Shown piece by piece: positions 54,101 through 62,168 of a DNA stretch of 64,000 bases; position 1 is the stretch's first letter, and each line of letters starts with the position of its first letter. The position numbers were made by a program, and so were the translations under genes. Origin of the DNA: Victivallales bacterium (GTDB lineage Bacteria > Verrucomicrobiota > Lentisphaeria > Victivallales > UBA1829); NCBI GenBank assembly GCA_016285345.1, contig JAEEQN010000004.1, forward strand, positions 1-64,000. Direction: 5' to 3'. The notes under the pieces are model-generated. The model saw only the letters and a list, made by a program, of their open reading frames with translations, was not told the origin of the DNA and did no database searches.

Positions 54101-54866
54101 TGCCGATGCTGGGCAGGTAGATGTCCCAGTCGTTGGCGACGATGAACGCGTCCGCGGGGGCGGTGGCGAGCTTGCGGAAGGCGGCTTCGCGTTCCGTGTC
54201 CGAAATATAGACCGTGGTGAAGTCGCAGATGCCGGCGTATTCATTGCGGAGCGTCATGTCCTGCCTTTCGGACCAGCCGAAGCGCGAGGCAAGCAGCACG
54301 ACGTGCTTGCGTTCCGGGAAGAGTTTGAGGCCGAACTCGATGTTCGTGCGCGGGTCGATTTGGCGGATGACCGCGGTTGTATTGGGGTGCTCCTGACGCC
54401 ATTCCTCGGGGAATGCCTTCATGTTGGAAAGGATGATCGCTGTCTGGTCCGGGACGGAGGAAAGCATTGTCCTGAGCGCTCTGGACGCGGGTTCGCCGAA
54501 TGCGACGATCAGTTTGTATTTTCCCGCCTCGATCGCCTCTTTCCTCGGACTGAGCTTCTCTTCCCAGCTGGTCTGGTTCTGATCGTGCAGAGAATCCAGC
54601 TCGACCAGGTCGCTTTCGAACATGATGCCGAGGTTCGCCAGCTCGTTGAAGTACGAGCCGGTCAGGTCCGTGCGGATTTCGCTCGCGGTGTGCTCCGAGA
54701 AGATGAGCAGGATATTGAACTGCCGTCTGTCCTGTGCGGACAGAGGAAACACGGCAAAGCAGAAGAGGAAAAGCAGGACCGCAAGGCGGAAAAGATTCGC
54801 ATACATAAACAAGCCGGAAAACGGATTCCGGCCAGTTTCGGCGGTGCAGACGGGACGGATTTTCAT
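51105..54866 (-). CDS. Hybrid sensor histidine kinase with periplasmic substrate-binding sensor
   Basis: The protein has 1253 aa from the ATG at 54866 (AGGTG upstream). An ATG 20 codons later also gives a plausible signal. Order of domains: signal/TM (about 22-44); ABC-type periplasmic-binding fold (50-330); TM (about 355-378); two to three PAS domains (about 480-850, AIGDGVIVTDRLGFVTMVNH; VVFRDITEEYERR; MIQDITKVRD); HisKA with FLATMSHEIRTPLNAILGFS; HATPase with GNAVKFTKQGS, DTGCGISKESL and GTGLGLSIAKRL; receiver domain KKILVVDDVPLN with Asp in IALFDLWMPEMNG. It is a membrane-bound sensor likely responding to a periplasmic ligand. No separate response regulator is adjacent. Confidence 0.93.
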   Translation of the reverse strand: MKIRPVCTAETGRNPFSGLFMYANLFRLAVLLFLFCFAVFPLSAQDRRQFNILLIFSEHTASEIRTDLTGSYFNELANLGIMFESDLVELDSLHDQNQTSWEEKLSPRKEAIEAGKYKLIVAFGEPASRALRTMLSSVPDQTAIILSNMKAFPEEWRQEHPNTTAVIRQIDPRTNIEFGLKLFPERKHVVLLASRFGWSERQDMTLRNEYAGICDFTTVYISDTEREAAFRKLATAPADAFIVANDWDIYLPSIGSRSTIWYQLMQVRDDLPIIGRRRVLLDFAIGGYMSSIEEVGKKTAALTGQLANARGSSPAAKIAPAVVDETCVINYKRINYWEYDKEAIPADAEWVNRPQSWTERNQELLTTLAILFTVLLAFVLGGLIYFLKYRHMTSRFLAIHGHMPLLVAAYSTSGEVLYAHVPFNDPDASQNLDDLRTALTNTIRVEMAETAISGKTMTVNRKHGDRNYTVTLTKLDKRIFKHEAVLVVAQDTTEMAELREKSFNLATRLQLTLRAIGDGVIVTDRLGFVTMVNHSAEKMTGYAQSEAEGKTIQEIFNIASPDGSATLSPVETAIRENRIVTNSDSLTITAKDGTKRRISTSTSPIRGAKNALLGAIVVFRDITEEYERREELDRKTHALQTATSLASLGYFYYTPETDTFDAPSPSDAIWPFENGKRVQAEDWILADDLQDYLTQRRALFHGKSDMLECTFRSDFFGKRRHFRITAVKDKSARRKNQRFFFMIQDITKVRDLETEAANAMLFLKTLFSIMPNTVTVRDYDDGYRLLMANQKYCYQLNTTEEKIIGTNYAGLFEPELAKSFQDMDDEAAKRIGEVCTHLVDVPTHDGFGVAQISHVAFRDTSGRLLIFGCSSDVTELHNAIKAAESAAKAKSLFLATMSHEIRTPLNAILGFSQLLQDESLPRNEASEYLRSIHYAGNALLSLINDILDLSKLDADQMIIQPEPTNLRELMFELKAVFTAKAQSQGIDLITTVPDDLPVLNLDERRLRQVLLNIIGNAVKFTKQGSVTVSLAFFKLNEKHGAITIRVADTGCGISKESLNKIFEPFVQDKSSYRGIRTENGTGLGLSIAKRLVDCMKGSLTVESTPGKGSVFTILLPEIGICADAELRQDEQTSGGKLDLTKKILVVDDVPLNVKVLCAMLRKMGFDPISAPSGAKALELMKTTKPDIALFDLWMPEMNGMELASAVRANPDLAGITIYAVTADTENSSNFDMSMFDGIVMKPVTQDSLMKVLS

Positions 54867-55023
54867 ATCAGAACACCTCAATTTTCGGCGGATGAAAGTC
54901 TGATCGAACGCGGAATGCGACCCCGACGGACTGCATTCCGTTCTTTCAGTACCATAACTTACATTAAAAAAAAGAGAATGCAAGCCCTGAAACAAGGAAA
55001 AAGACATTTTTTTTCGTGTCATC

Positions 55024-55051
55024 TTGCATTTTCCGGATTTCGTGGTATAGT
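55024..55051 (+). promoter_or_regulatory. Promoter of the cation-efflux gene
   Basis: There is TTGCAT (55024-55029), 16 nt and TATAGT (55046-55051). Transcription would start near 55058. Confidence 0.65.
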
Positions 55052-55110
55052 TCTGTACCTAACACTTAGCTTCATCCCCTGCACACTTCAAAACTTTTCC
55101 GCTCAGAAGA

Positions 55111-56109
55111 ATGCCGCAATTCGCGGCGTTCCGGCGGAGCCTGTACCGAACCATGCCGTCCGAAACGAAACAGAACACGCAAACCATCCGCACCGTGCGG
55201 TTCGTCACCGTCGTCGGGATGATATTGAACATTGTCCTGGCCGTCGCCAAGGCTGCGGGCGGACTGTTCTTCTACAGTCAGGCTCTGCTCGCCGACGCCG
55301 TGCACAGCTTGTCCGATCTCGTGACCGACCTGGCGGTGATCTTCGGCGTGAAATACTGGTCCGCGCCGCCCGACCGGCAGCATCCGTACGGACACGCCCG
55401 CATCGAGACGCTCATTTCGGCGTTCATCGGCGTCGCGCTCGCCGCCGTGGCGGTCGGACTTGTCTGGGACGCCGTCGGCACGCTCCGCCGCGGCTCGGAA
55501 CACGGCCCCGCCGGATTCGCGTTCGCAATCGCTGTTTTTTCCGTCGTTTCCAAGGAGGTTCTGTTCCGCTGGACCCGTGCGAAAGCCCGCGCCGTGCATT
55601 CGAGCGCGATGGAGGCCAACGCCTGGCATCACAGGAGCGACGCCATCAGCTCGATTCCCGCCGCGATCGCCATTGCGCTCGCCTACTTCTTCCCGAAACT
55701 GAGCTTCGTCGACCCGGTCGGCGCCATCATCGTGTCGGTCTTTGTCCTGTACGCGGCATGGACGATCGTGCGCCCCACCTTGCAGGAGCTTTCCGAGACG
55801 GGCGTCTCCCGCGAAGAGCAGGCGAAGATCTACCGCATGGCGACCTCGCTCCCCGGCGTCCTCGGCGCGCATGCGCTCCGCACACGCAATACCGGCGGCG
55901 CGATCTGGGCGGACATCCATATCATCGTCAATCCTGATATGACCGTCCGTGAAGGGCACGACCTCTCGCATCGGGTCCGCGACTTGCTTGTGGATTCCGA
56001 CCTGAACATCGTCGACGTGGTGGTCCATCTGGAACCGCCGTCTCCGTCACGTTCCAAATCCTCGTCGTCGAAGAATCAGGATCAGCCCGATCTGCCGTTC
56101 CAATCCTGA
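55111..56109 (+). CDS. Cation diffusion facilitator (Zn/Fe/Mn efflux)
   Basis: The protein has 332 aa. The start is ATG at 55111, with ATG 55153 as the alternative, since the first 14 residues are not conserved-looking. There are six TM helices with the CDF metal sites LLADAVHSLSDLVTD (H-x3-D) and EANAWHHRSDAISS (HxxxD), followed by a C-terminal cytoplasmic domain (GVLGAHALRTRNTGG; WADIHIIVNPDMTV). It exports divalent cations in exchange for protons. The HxxxD pairs fit zinc or iron. The tail is Ser/Lys-rich. Confidence 0.93.
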   Translation: MPQFAAFRRSLYRTMPSETKQNTQTIRTVRFVTVVGMILNIVLAVAKAAGGLFFYSQALLADAVHSLSDLVTDLAVIFGVKYWSAPPDRQHPYGHARIETLISAFIGVALAAVAVGLVWDAVGTLRRGSEHGPAGFAFAIAVFSVVSKEVLFRWTRAKARAVHSSAMEANAWHHRSDAISSIPAAIAIALAYFFPKLSFVDPVGAIIVSVFVLYAAWTIVRPTLQELSETGVSREEQAKIYRMATSLPGVLGAHALRTRNTGGAIWADIHIIVNPDMTVREGHDLSHRVRDLLVDSDLNIVDVVVHLEPPSPSRSKSSSSKNQDQPDLPFQS

Positions 56110-56143
56110 CCTATTCTAGAAATATACATGTTCTGAAAATACT

Positions 56144-56171
56144 CCGGTTCGCATGGAATCCGAGCCGGTTT
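56144..56171 (+). terminator. Possible terminator after the CDF gene
   Basis: CCGGTTCG (56144-56151) pairs with CGAGCCGG (56161-56168), followed by a short T-run (TTTC). The rest of the 320-nt gap 56110-56430 holds only the following promoter. Confidence 0.5.
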
Positions 56172-56291
56172 CAGGATTGTGTTTTGTTGCGAAAATGACT
56201 GAACTATCCGGAAACCGGAAAGGAATTGTGCGGCATGTCGAATACGCGGAGAAAAAAACGTTAGTTTTTAAGAGTTTTTACGGAAAACGAT

Positions 56292-56327
56292 TTGAAAAAT
56301 CGGGGAAAATGTGGTAAATTATATAAT
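56292..56327 (+). promoter_or_regulatory. Promoter of the hydrogenase locus
   Basis: TTGAAA (56292-56297) is followed by 17 nt and TAAATT (56315-56320). A perfect TATAAT also lies at 56322-56327. The leader to the ATG at 56431 is about 100 nt. Confidence 0.5.
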
Positions 56328-56430
56328 CGATAAAAAAATATCGAATGCGTCCGCCGTTGCACCGCGACGTTCGTTTTCGGTCACCTTTCCAACATATACA
56401 TTGTTTCCACCGCATACCTGGAGCCGTTTT

Positions 56431-56679
56431 ATGAAACGAAAGATCGTCATCTGTATGGGAAGCAGCTGCTTTGCCCGCGGCAACGAGGAGAATCTCCGCG
56501 TGATCGAGGATTTCCTGAAGTCGAACAACCTCCAGGCGGACGTGCTCCTGTCCGGCCGCTGCTGCGCGGGACTCTGCGCCGAGGGGCCGAACATCATCAT
56601 TGACGACACGACTTACAGCCACGTGAGCAAGGAAGCCCTGATCGACATCCTGAACCGCGAGTTTCTCGCGAACAAATAA
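56431..56679 (+). CDS. Thioredoxin-like [2Fe-2S] ferredoxin
   Basis: The protein has 82 aa from the ATG at 56431 (TGGAG upstream). It is a compact thioredoxin-like ferredoxin of the NuoE/HydC C-terminal type. IVICMGSSCFARGNEEN and LSGRCCAGLCAEGPNIIIDD provide the four Cys ligands (C-x4-C and C-x3-C spacing). It starts the hydrogenase locus and sits 16 nt before the HydS-like gene. In related operons such a protein passes electrons to or from the sensory subunit, and that role is inferred here. Confidence 0.9.
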   Translation: MKRKIVICMGSSCFARGNEENLRVIEDFLKSNNLQADVLLSGRCCAGLCAEGPNIIIDDTTYSHVSKEALIDILNREFLANK

Positions 56680-56695
56680 AACCGAGGATTGAGCC

Positions 56696-58435
56696 ATGAA
56701 CCAGGGATATCCGGTTTTTACCGCCGACGCCGAGTGTCAGGACTGCTTCAAATGCGTCCGGCGCTGCCCCGTGAAAGCGATCAAGGTCGAAGACGGCCAT
56801 GCATCCGTCATGCCGGAACTCTGCATCGCGTGCGGCGGATGCGTCGAGGTCTGCCCCGTTCACGCGAAGAAGATCCGCGACGATATGACGCGTGCCCGTC
56901 AGCTCATCCTCGGCCCCGATCCCGTCTATGTTTCGCTGGCTCCGTCGTGGGTGAGTGAGTTCAAAGGACTTCCCGCGAAGAACATGATCGCCTCTCTGAA
57001 GAAGCTCGGATTCGCCGGAGTGGGCGAGACCGCGATCGGCGCGCAGGCGGTCTCGGACGCGCTCGCGTTGGAACTGAAGGATTTCAAGAGCGGACTGAAG
57101 ATTTCGTCCGCATGCCCCGTGGTCGACGATTTCATCTGCAAATACATGCCCGAGTTCGCGCCGTGCATCACGAAGGTGCTGTCGCCCGCGCTGACGCATG
57201 CGAAACTCCTCAAAAAGGAATTCGGCGAGAACGCGAAAGTCGTGTTCATCGGACCGTGCATCGCGAAGAAGAACGAATCCGACCGCCACGGCGACCTCAT
57301 TTCGCTTGCAATGCTGTTCTCGCGTCTGCGCCAGTGGTTCAAGAGCATGCAGATCGACCCGTGGCGCGTGGAAACGACCGACGCGGACGTTTTCGTGCCG
57401 CAAGTCGCGCGCGAGGGAACGCTGTACCCGATTGAGGGCGGCATGAACGACACGATCAAACTGCATCCGGGTTGCGGCCATGTGAAATATGTCGCGGTGA
57501 CCGGACTTGACAGTCTCCGCCTCACGCTCGAGGGGCTTCACCCGCGCGACATCCGCGAACCGGTCTTCCTCGAGACGCTCGCCTGCCAGGGCGGCTGCGT
57601 CCACGGACCGGGCACGGAACACGGCGCGCCGGGCCTCATGGAACGCCTCCGCATCCTCCGCATGGCGGACGTGCCGGAGACGGTCTCCGACCGCGAGCCG
57701 GCCGTGACGCTGGACCTGGACTACAAGGAAGCGCCCGCGGCGGGGAAAGATGTTTCCCTGCACGAGATCCGTCAGGCGCTGCTCCGCGTGGGCAAGAAGG
57801 ACAAGGAAGACGAACTGAACTGCGGCGGCTGCGGCTACAATACCTGCCTCAACTTCGCCAAAGCGCTGATCGCGGGCAAGGCAGAACCGAACATGTGCGT
57901 CTCCTACATGCGCAAGCTCGCGCAGAAGAAATCCAACGCCATCCTGCGGTGCATCCCGGCGGCCGTGGTGATCGTCGACCAGAGCCTCACGCTCATTGAA
58001 TCCAACCACAGGTTCGCCGAACTCTGCGGCGAATCGGCGCTCGACGTGTGGAACGTCCTGCCCGGCATGGCCGGCGCGGCGCTCGACACCTTCATCAATT
58101 TCTCCGACCTCTTCCGCGAGGTCCTGACCTCGAAAAACGAGCTGTCGCGCGACACGATCCACGTGAACGGACGCCTTATAAGCCTGTACATCTTCAACAT
58201 CGACCCCGGACAGGTCGTCGGCGCGATGATGTTCGACGTGACGCGCACGGAATTCCGCCGCGAGGAGATCGCCGCACAGGCGCGCGAAGTCATCCGCAAG
58301 AACCTGGCAACGGTGCAGGACATCGCGTGCAAGCTCGGCGAACACATGGCCGACACGGAGATCCTGCTGCGTTCCATCGCGGAAAACTACGCGGATTCGC
58401 CGGCCGACGACGAGTTCCAGAAGAAATACAAATGA
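56696..58435 (+). CDS. Sensory [FeFe]-hydrogenase-like protein (HydS type) with PAS domain
   Basis: The protein has 579 aa. Two [4Fe-4S] ferredoxin motifs (residues 14-24 and 43-53) precede an H-cluster domain: L1 ISSACPVVDD (Cys140, with Ala replacing the proton-relay Cys), L2 FIGPCIAKKNE (Cys188), L3 ACQGGCVHGPG (Cys297/301). Then a further Fe-S site NCGGCGYNTC with Cys401, and a PAS domain (about 415-520). This architecture matches group C sensory hydrogenases and HfsB-type proteins. It probably senses H2 or redox state and passes the signal to the adjacent SpoIIE phosphatase. H2 turnover is expected to be low. Confidence 0.88.
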   Translation: MNQGYPVFTADAECQDCFKCVRRCPVKAIKVEDGHASVMPELCIACGGCVEVCPVHAKKIRDDMTRARQLILGPDPVYVSLAPSWVSEFKGLPAKNMIASLKKLGFAGVGETAIGAQAVSDALALELKDFKSGLKISSACPVVDDFICKYMPEFAPCITKVLSPALTHAKLLKKEFGENAKVVFIGPCIAKKNESDRHGDLISLAMLFSRLRQWFKSMQIDPWRVETTDADVFVPQVAREGTLYPIEGGMNDTIKLHPGCGHVKYVAVTGLDSLRLTLEGLHPRDIREPVFLETLACQGGCVHGPGTEHGAPGLMERLRILRMADVPETVSDREPAVTLDLDYKEAPAAGKDVSLHEIRQALLRVGKKDKEDELNCGGCGYNTCLNFAKALIAGKAEPNMCVSYMRKLAQKKSNAILRCIPAAVVIVDQSLTLIESNHRFAELCGESALDVWNVLPGMAGAALDTFINFSDLFREVLTSKNELSRDTIHVNGRLISLYIFNIDPGQVVGAMMFDVTRTEFRREEIAAQAREVIRKNLATVQDIACKLGEHMADTEILLRSIAENYADSPADDEFQKKYK

Positions 58436-58453
58436 CCCTCGGATGAACGGACG

Positions 58454-59638
58454 ATGAGCGAACCTTTCTTCATAGACCTCGGATTCAGCCAGTGCCGCAA
58501 GCACGGCGAGGATATCTGCGGCGACGCCTTCAAGTTCATCAAGAACATGGAGGATTCGCGCGTGGTGGCCGTGCTGTCGGACGGTCTGGGCAGCGGAGTG
58601 AAGGCGAACATCCTCGCCTCCATGACCGCGACGATGGCGCTGAAGTTCGCCAACGAGCTCACCGGCCCCCGCGGCATCCTGCACGCCGCCGAGATCATGA
58701 TGGACGCCCTCCCGATCTGCCAGGTCCGCAAGATCAGCTACGCCACGTTCACGATCCTGAACGCCTGGCCGGACGGCAATGTCCGCATCATCGAGATGGG
58801 CAATCCGGCGTTCGTGCTGCTCCGCAACGACAAGGTCGTCGATGTGCCGTACGACGAGCTGAACCCGTCCAAATACGACAACCGCAGCATGAAGGTGTAC
58901 CACTTCAAGGTCGACATGTGGGACCGCATCGTCTTCTTCTCCGACGGCGTCACGCAGGCCGCGATCGGCTCGGATGATCTCCCGCTCGGCTGGCGCGAGA
59001 GCGGCGTGTCCGATTACCTCGTGGAGTATCTGAGCAACAGCCTGGATGCGTCCTCCTACGAAGTCGCGGAACACGTGATCGCCGAGGCGATCAGCAAGGA
59101 GCCGCATAACATCAACAAGGATGACATGACCTGCGCCGCGCTGTATTTCCGCAATCCGCGCGAGATGCTGCTTTTCACCGGGCCTCCGTACGATTCCGCC
59201 CGCGACGCCGAATGCGCGTCGTTCCTGAAGAACTTCGTGGGCGACAAGGCGATCTGCGGCGGCACCAGCGCGGAGATCGTGTCGCGCGAACTCGGCCGTG
59301 AACTGAAGATGGATCTGTCGAGCATTTCCCCGGATATGCCGCCGATGTCCACCATGGACGGCGTCAACCTCGTGACGGAAGGCATCTTCACGCTCTCGAA
59401 GGCCGCGAGCTACCTGGAGGAAGTCGACGGAGGCCGTCACAACGATCCGGCCGGTCTCCTGACCCGCCTGATGCTCCGCAACGACGTGATCACGTTCCTG
59501 GTCGGGACGCGCATCAACGAGGCGCACCAGGACCCGAACCTGCCGCACGACCTGGAGCTGCGCCGCAACATCGTGCAGCGTCTGGCGCGCACGCTGGAGA
59601 ACCAATATCTGAAGAAAGTCGTCATCAAATACGTTTGA
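58454..59638 (+). CDS. SpoIIE-type PP2C serine phosphatase
   Basis: The protein has 394 aa. The PPM/PP2C core (about 15-240) has the metal-binding VVAVLSDGLGSGVKANILAS, EMGNPAF and IVFFSDGVTQAAIG, plus DDMTCAALYF (DD-x-T). The C-terminal half (250-394) is a separate alpha/beta domain of unknown function. In [FeFe]-hydrogenase operons of Firmicutes a phosphatase of this kind accompanies HydS. It would dephosphorylate an unseen Ser/Thr protein, such as an anti-sigma antagonist, in response to the sensor. Confidence 0.92.
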   Translation: MSEPFFIDLGFSQCRKHGEDICGDAFKFIKNMEDSRVVAVLSDGLGSGVKANILASMTATMALKFANELTGPRGILHAAEIMMDALPICQVRKISYATFTILNAWPDGNVRIIEMGNPAFVLLRNDKVVDVPYDELNPSKYDNRSMKVYHFKVDMWDRIVFFSDGVTQAAIGSDDLPLGWRESGVSDYLVEYLSNSLDASSYEVAEHVIAEAISKEPHNINKDDMTCAALYFRNPREMLLFTGPPYDSARDAECASFLKNFVGDKAICGGTSAEIVSRELGRELKMDLSSISPDMPPMSTMDGVNLVTEGIFTLSKAASYLEEVDGGRHNDPAGLLTRLMLRNDVITFLVGTRINEAHQDPNLPHDLELRRNIVQRLARTLENQYLKKVVIKYV

Positions 59639-59690
59639 CATAACTTATTTGCCATACCCAAACCCTCACATCAACCCCATGGAGAAACCT

Positions 59691-60218
59691 ATGCAGGAAA
59701 CCCTGGAAAAGACTCGTGCGATGGTGCACCACCTCGCGGCGGTCAACGAGATTCTCGAAAAGAACGGGAACGACCCCTCCCGGCTCATCCCGATCCTTCA
59801 GGAGGTGCAGGAAGTCTACAAGTACCTTTCGAAGGACGTCATCAGCTATGTGGCCACGTCGCTCGACGTGCCCGTGGCGCATGTGTACGGCGTTGCGACG
59901 TTCTACGCCCACTTCTCCCTGAACCCCAAGGGAAAGCACATCTTCCGCCTCTGCGACGGCACCGCCTGCCACGTGAAGAAGTCCATGGGGCTGCTCGAGG
60001 CCATCTACAAGAAGCTCGGCCTCAGCGATGAAAAGCGCACCACCGACGACCTGCTGTTCACCGTCGAGATCGTGAACTGCCTCGGCGCCTGCGGTCTCGC
60101 CCCCGTGATCGTCGTGGACGGCGAAGTCCACGGCCAGGCCACCCCGGAACAGGTCGAGAAGATCATCGACGAGATCACGGCCGCCGAAGCCGCCGCCGCG
60201 GAATCCGAAAACAAGTAA
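59691..60218 (+). CDS. hydC: HydC/NuoE-like subunit of the electron-bifurcating hydrogenase
   Basis: The protein has 175 aa, starting at the ATG at 59691 with GGAG 6 nt upstream. The helical N-terminal region SRLIPILQEVQEVYKYLSKD is followed by the [2Fe-2S] thioredoxin-like domain: GVATFYAHFSLNPKGKH, RLCDGTACHV and EIVNCLGACGLAPVIVVDG. It works with HydB and HydA to couple NADH and reduced ferredoxin to H2. It lies 18 nt before hydB. The tail is Glu/Ala-rich. Confidence 0.94.
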   Translation: MQETLEKTRAMVHHLAAVNEILEKNGNDPSRLIPILQEVQEVYKYLSKDVISYVATSLDVPVAHVYGVATFYAHFSLNPKGKHIFRLCDGTACHVKKSMGLLEAIYKKLGLSDEKRTTDDLLFTVEIVNCLGACGLAPVIVVDGEVHGQATPEQVEKIIDEITAAEAAAAESENK

Positions 60219-60236
60219 CGAAGGGAATCACATACG

Positions 60237-62147
60237 ATGAGCACCGAAATCAAAACGCCGAATCTGGAAGAGATCGCCGCGAATTACAAGAAAGTCGTTG
60301 CCAAGCTCAAACGCCGCATCATCATCTGCGGCGGCACCGGCTGCATCGCCAACGGTTCCATGAAGGTCCGCGACGCCATCTGCGCCGAGCTCGAAAAGGC
60401 CGGCGAACACATCGAAGTCGTCCTCGACCGCCATGACTGCTCCAGGAACGAGGGCGTCACCTACTTCTCCAAGTCCGGCTGCCAGGGATTCTGCCAGATG
60501 GGCCCGATCCTCCGCATCGAACCCGAAGGGATCTTCTACTGCCACGTGAAGCCCGAAGACGCGGCCGAGATCGTCCATGTGACGCTGATCGGCGGCGAGA
60601 TCATCGACCGCCTGGTCTACGTCGACCCCGTCAGCGGCAAGCCCTGCCGCCATGAGGACGAGATCGCGTTCTACGCCCGCCAGACCCGCGTCGTGCTCGC
60701 CAACTACATGATCGAGCCCGATGATGTGGAAGAATACATTGCCCGCGACGGCTACGTCGGCGCACGCAAGGCCGTTACCGAGATGACCCCGGAACAGGTC
60801 TGCCAGACCATGATCGACGCCGGACTCCGCGGCCGCGGCGGCGGCGGTTTTCCGACCGGCCTCAAATGGAAATTCACGCTCGCTTCCCAGAACGACAAGA
60901 AATACGTCATCTGCAACGGCGATGAAGGCGACCCGGGCGCGTTCATGGACCGCTCCGTCATGGAAGGCAACCCCCACGCCGTGCTCGAAGGCATGATGAT
61001 CGCCGGTCGCGCGATCGGCGCCGATGAAGGCGTCGTGTACGTCCGTGCCGAATACCCGCTGGCAGTCGAACGCATTCGCAAGGCGATCGCCGACGCCGAG
61101 GAATACGGCCTGCTCGGCAAGAACCTCTTCGGCACCGATTTCAACTTCACGATCCGCGTGATGGAAGGCGCGGGCGCGTTCGTCTGCGGCGAAGAGACCG
61201 CTCTGATCGCCTCCGTGGAAGGCAAGCGCGGCATGCCGATGCCGAAGCCGCCGTTCCCGGCGCAGAAGGGCCTCTACGGCAAGCCGACCGTGATCAACAA
61301 CGTGGAAACGCTCGCCTCCGTGGCGTACATCATCCGCAACGGCGCGGAGAAGTACCGCGAAGTCGGCCCGCAGAACTCCCCCGGCACGAAGACGTTCGCC
61401 CTCACCGGCCACGTCGCGAACACCGGCCTCATCGAAGTCCCGTTCGGCACGACGCTCCGCGAGATCGTGTACAACATCGGCGGCGGCGTGACGGACAACA
61501 CCGGCAAGGTGACCGGCGAAGACTTCAAGTCCGTGCAGATCGGCGGCCCCTCCGGCGGCTGCCTGGTCCCCGACCTCCTCGACCTTCCGCTTGATTTCGA
61601 CTCCCTGAAGGGCGCGGGCGCTATGGTCGGCTCCGGCGGACTCGTGGTCATGAACAAGCAGACCTGCATGGTCCGCATCGCGCGGTTCTTCATGCAGTTC
61701 ACGCAGAACGAATCCTGCGGCAAGTGCGTGCCGTGCCGCGAAGGCACGAAGCAGATGCTTGCACTGCTCGACGACATCATCGAAGGCCGCGCCACGGCCG
61801 AGACGCTCGACCTCCTCGAGAAGACCGCGAAAGCCGTCCAGCTCGGCTCCCTCTGCGGCCTCGGCAAGACCGCCCCGAACCCGGTCCTCTCCACCCTGCG
61901 CTATTTCCGCAAGGAGTACGAAGACCACGTGTTCAAGAAAATCTGCCCGACCGGCGAATGCAAGGCGCTCGCCCGTCCCGAGATCGACCCCGCGAAGTGC
62001 AAAGGCTGCACGGCCTGCGCCCGCAAGTGCCCCGTCGGCGCGATCACCGGCAAGGTGAAGACCGCGCACAGCATCGACCCCGAAAAATGCATCAAGTGCG
62101 GCGCGTGCAAGGCCGCGTGCAAGTTCGGCGCAGTCAAGGGAATCTGA
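60237..62147 (+). CDS. hydB: HydB/NuoF-like flavoprotein subunit
   Basis: The protein has 636 aa. Domains: N-terminal thioredoxin-like [2Fe-2S] (IIICGGTGCIANGSMKVRD; SGCQGFCQMGP); FMN/NADH-binding NuoF core (GLRGRGGGGFPTGLKW, the NADH/FMN loop CNGDEGDPGAFMDRSVMEG, EETALIASVEGKRGMP); SLBB (about 400-480); [4Fe-4S] NuoF cluster ESCGKCVPCREGTK; and C-terminal 2x[4Fe-4S] ferredoxin (CKGCTACARKCPVGAI; CIKCGACKAACKFGAV). It is the bifurcation site in HydABC complexes of Thermotoga and Moorella. The length is typical. Confidence 0.97.
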   Translation: MSTEIKTPNLEEIAANYKKVVAKLKRRIIICGGTGCIANGSMKVRDAICAELEKAGEHIEVVLDRHDCSRNEGVTYFSKSGCQGFCQMGPILRIEPEGIFYCHVKPEDAAEIVHVTLIGGEIIDRLVYVDPVSGKPCRHEDEIAFYARQTRVVLANYMIEPDDVEEYIARDGYVGARKAVTEMTPEQVCQTMIDAGLRGRGGGGFPTGLKWKFTLASQNDKKYVICNGDEGDPGAFMDRSVMEGNPHAVLEGMMIAGRAIGADEGVVYVRAEYPLAVERIRKAIADAEEYGLLGKNLFGTDFNFTIRVMEGAGAFVCGEETALIASVEGKRGMPMPKPPFPAQKGLYGKPTVINNVETLASVAYIIRNGAEKYREVGPQNSPGTKTFALTGHVANTGLIEVPFGTTLREIVYNIGGGVTDNTGKVTGEDFKSVQIGGPSGGCLVPDLLDLPLDFDSLKGAGAMVGSGGLVVMNKQTCMVRIARFFMQFTQNESCGKCVPCREGTKQMLALLDDIIEGRATAETLDLLEKTAKAVQLGSLCGLGKTAPNPVLSTLRYFRKEYEDHVFKKICPTGECKALARPEIDPAKCKGCTACARKCPVGAITGKVKTAHSIDPEKCIKCGACKAACKFGAVKGI

Positions 62148-62168
62148 AAACTATAAGGATCATTCATC

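Noticed and set aside
52704..55937. 1077-codon plus-strand open frame across the sensor kinase and CDF gene
   Set aside because: It is antisense to a complete sensor kinase, then runs out of frame through the CDF gene.
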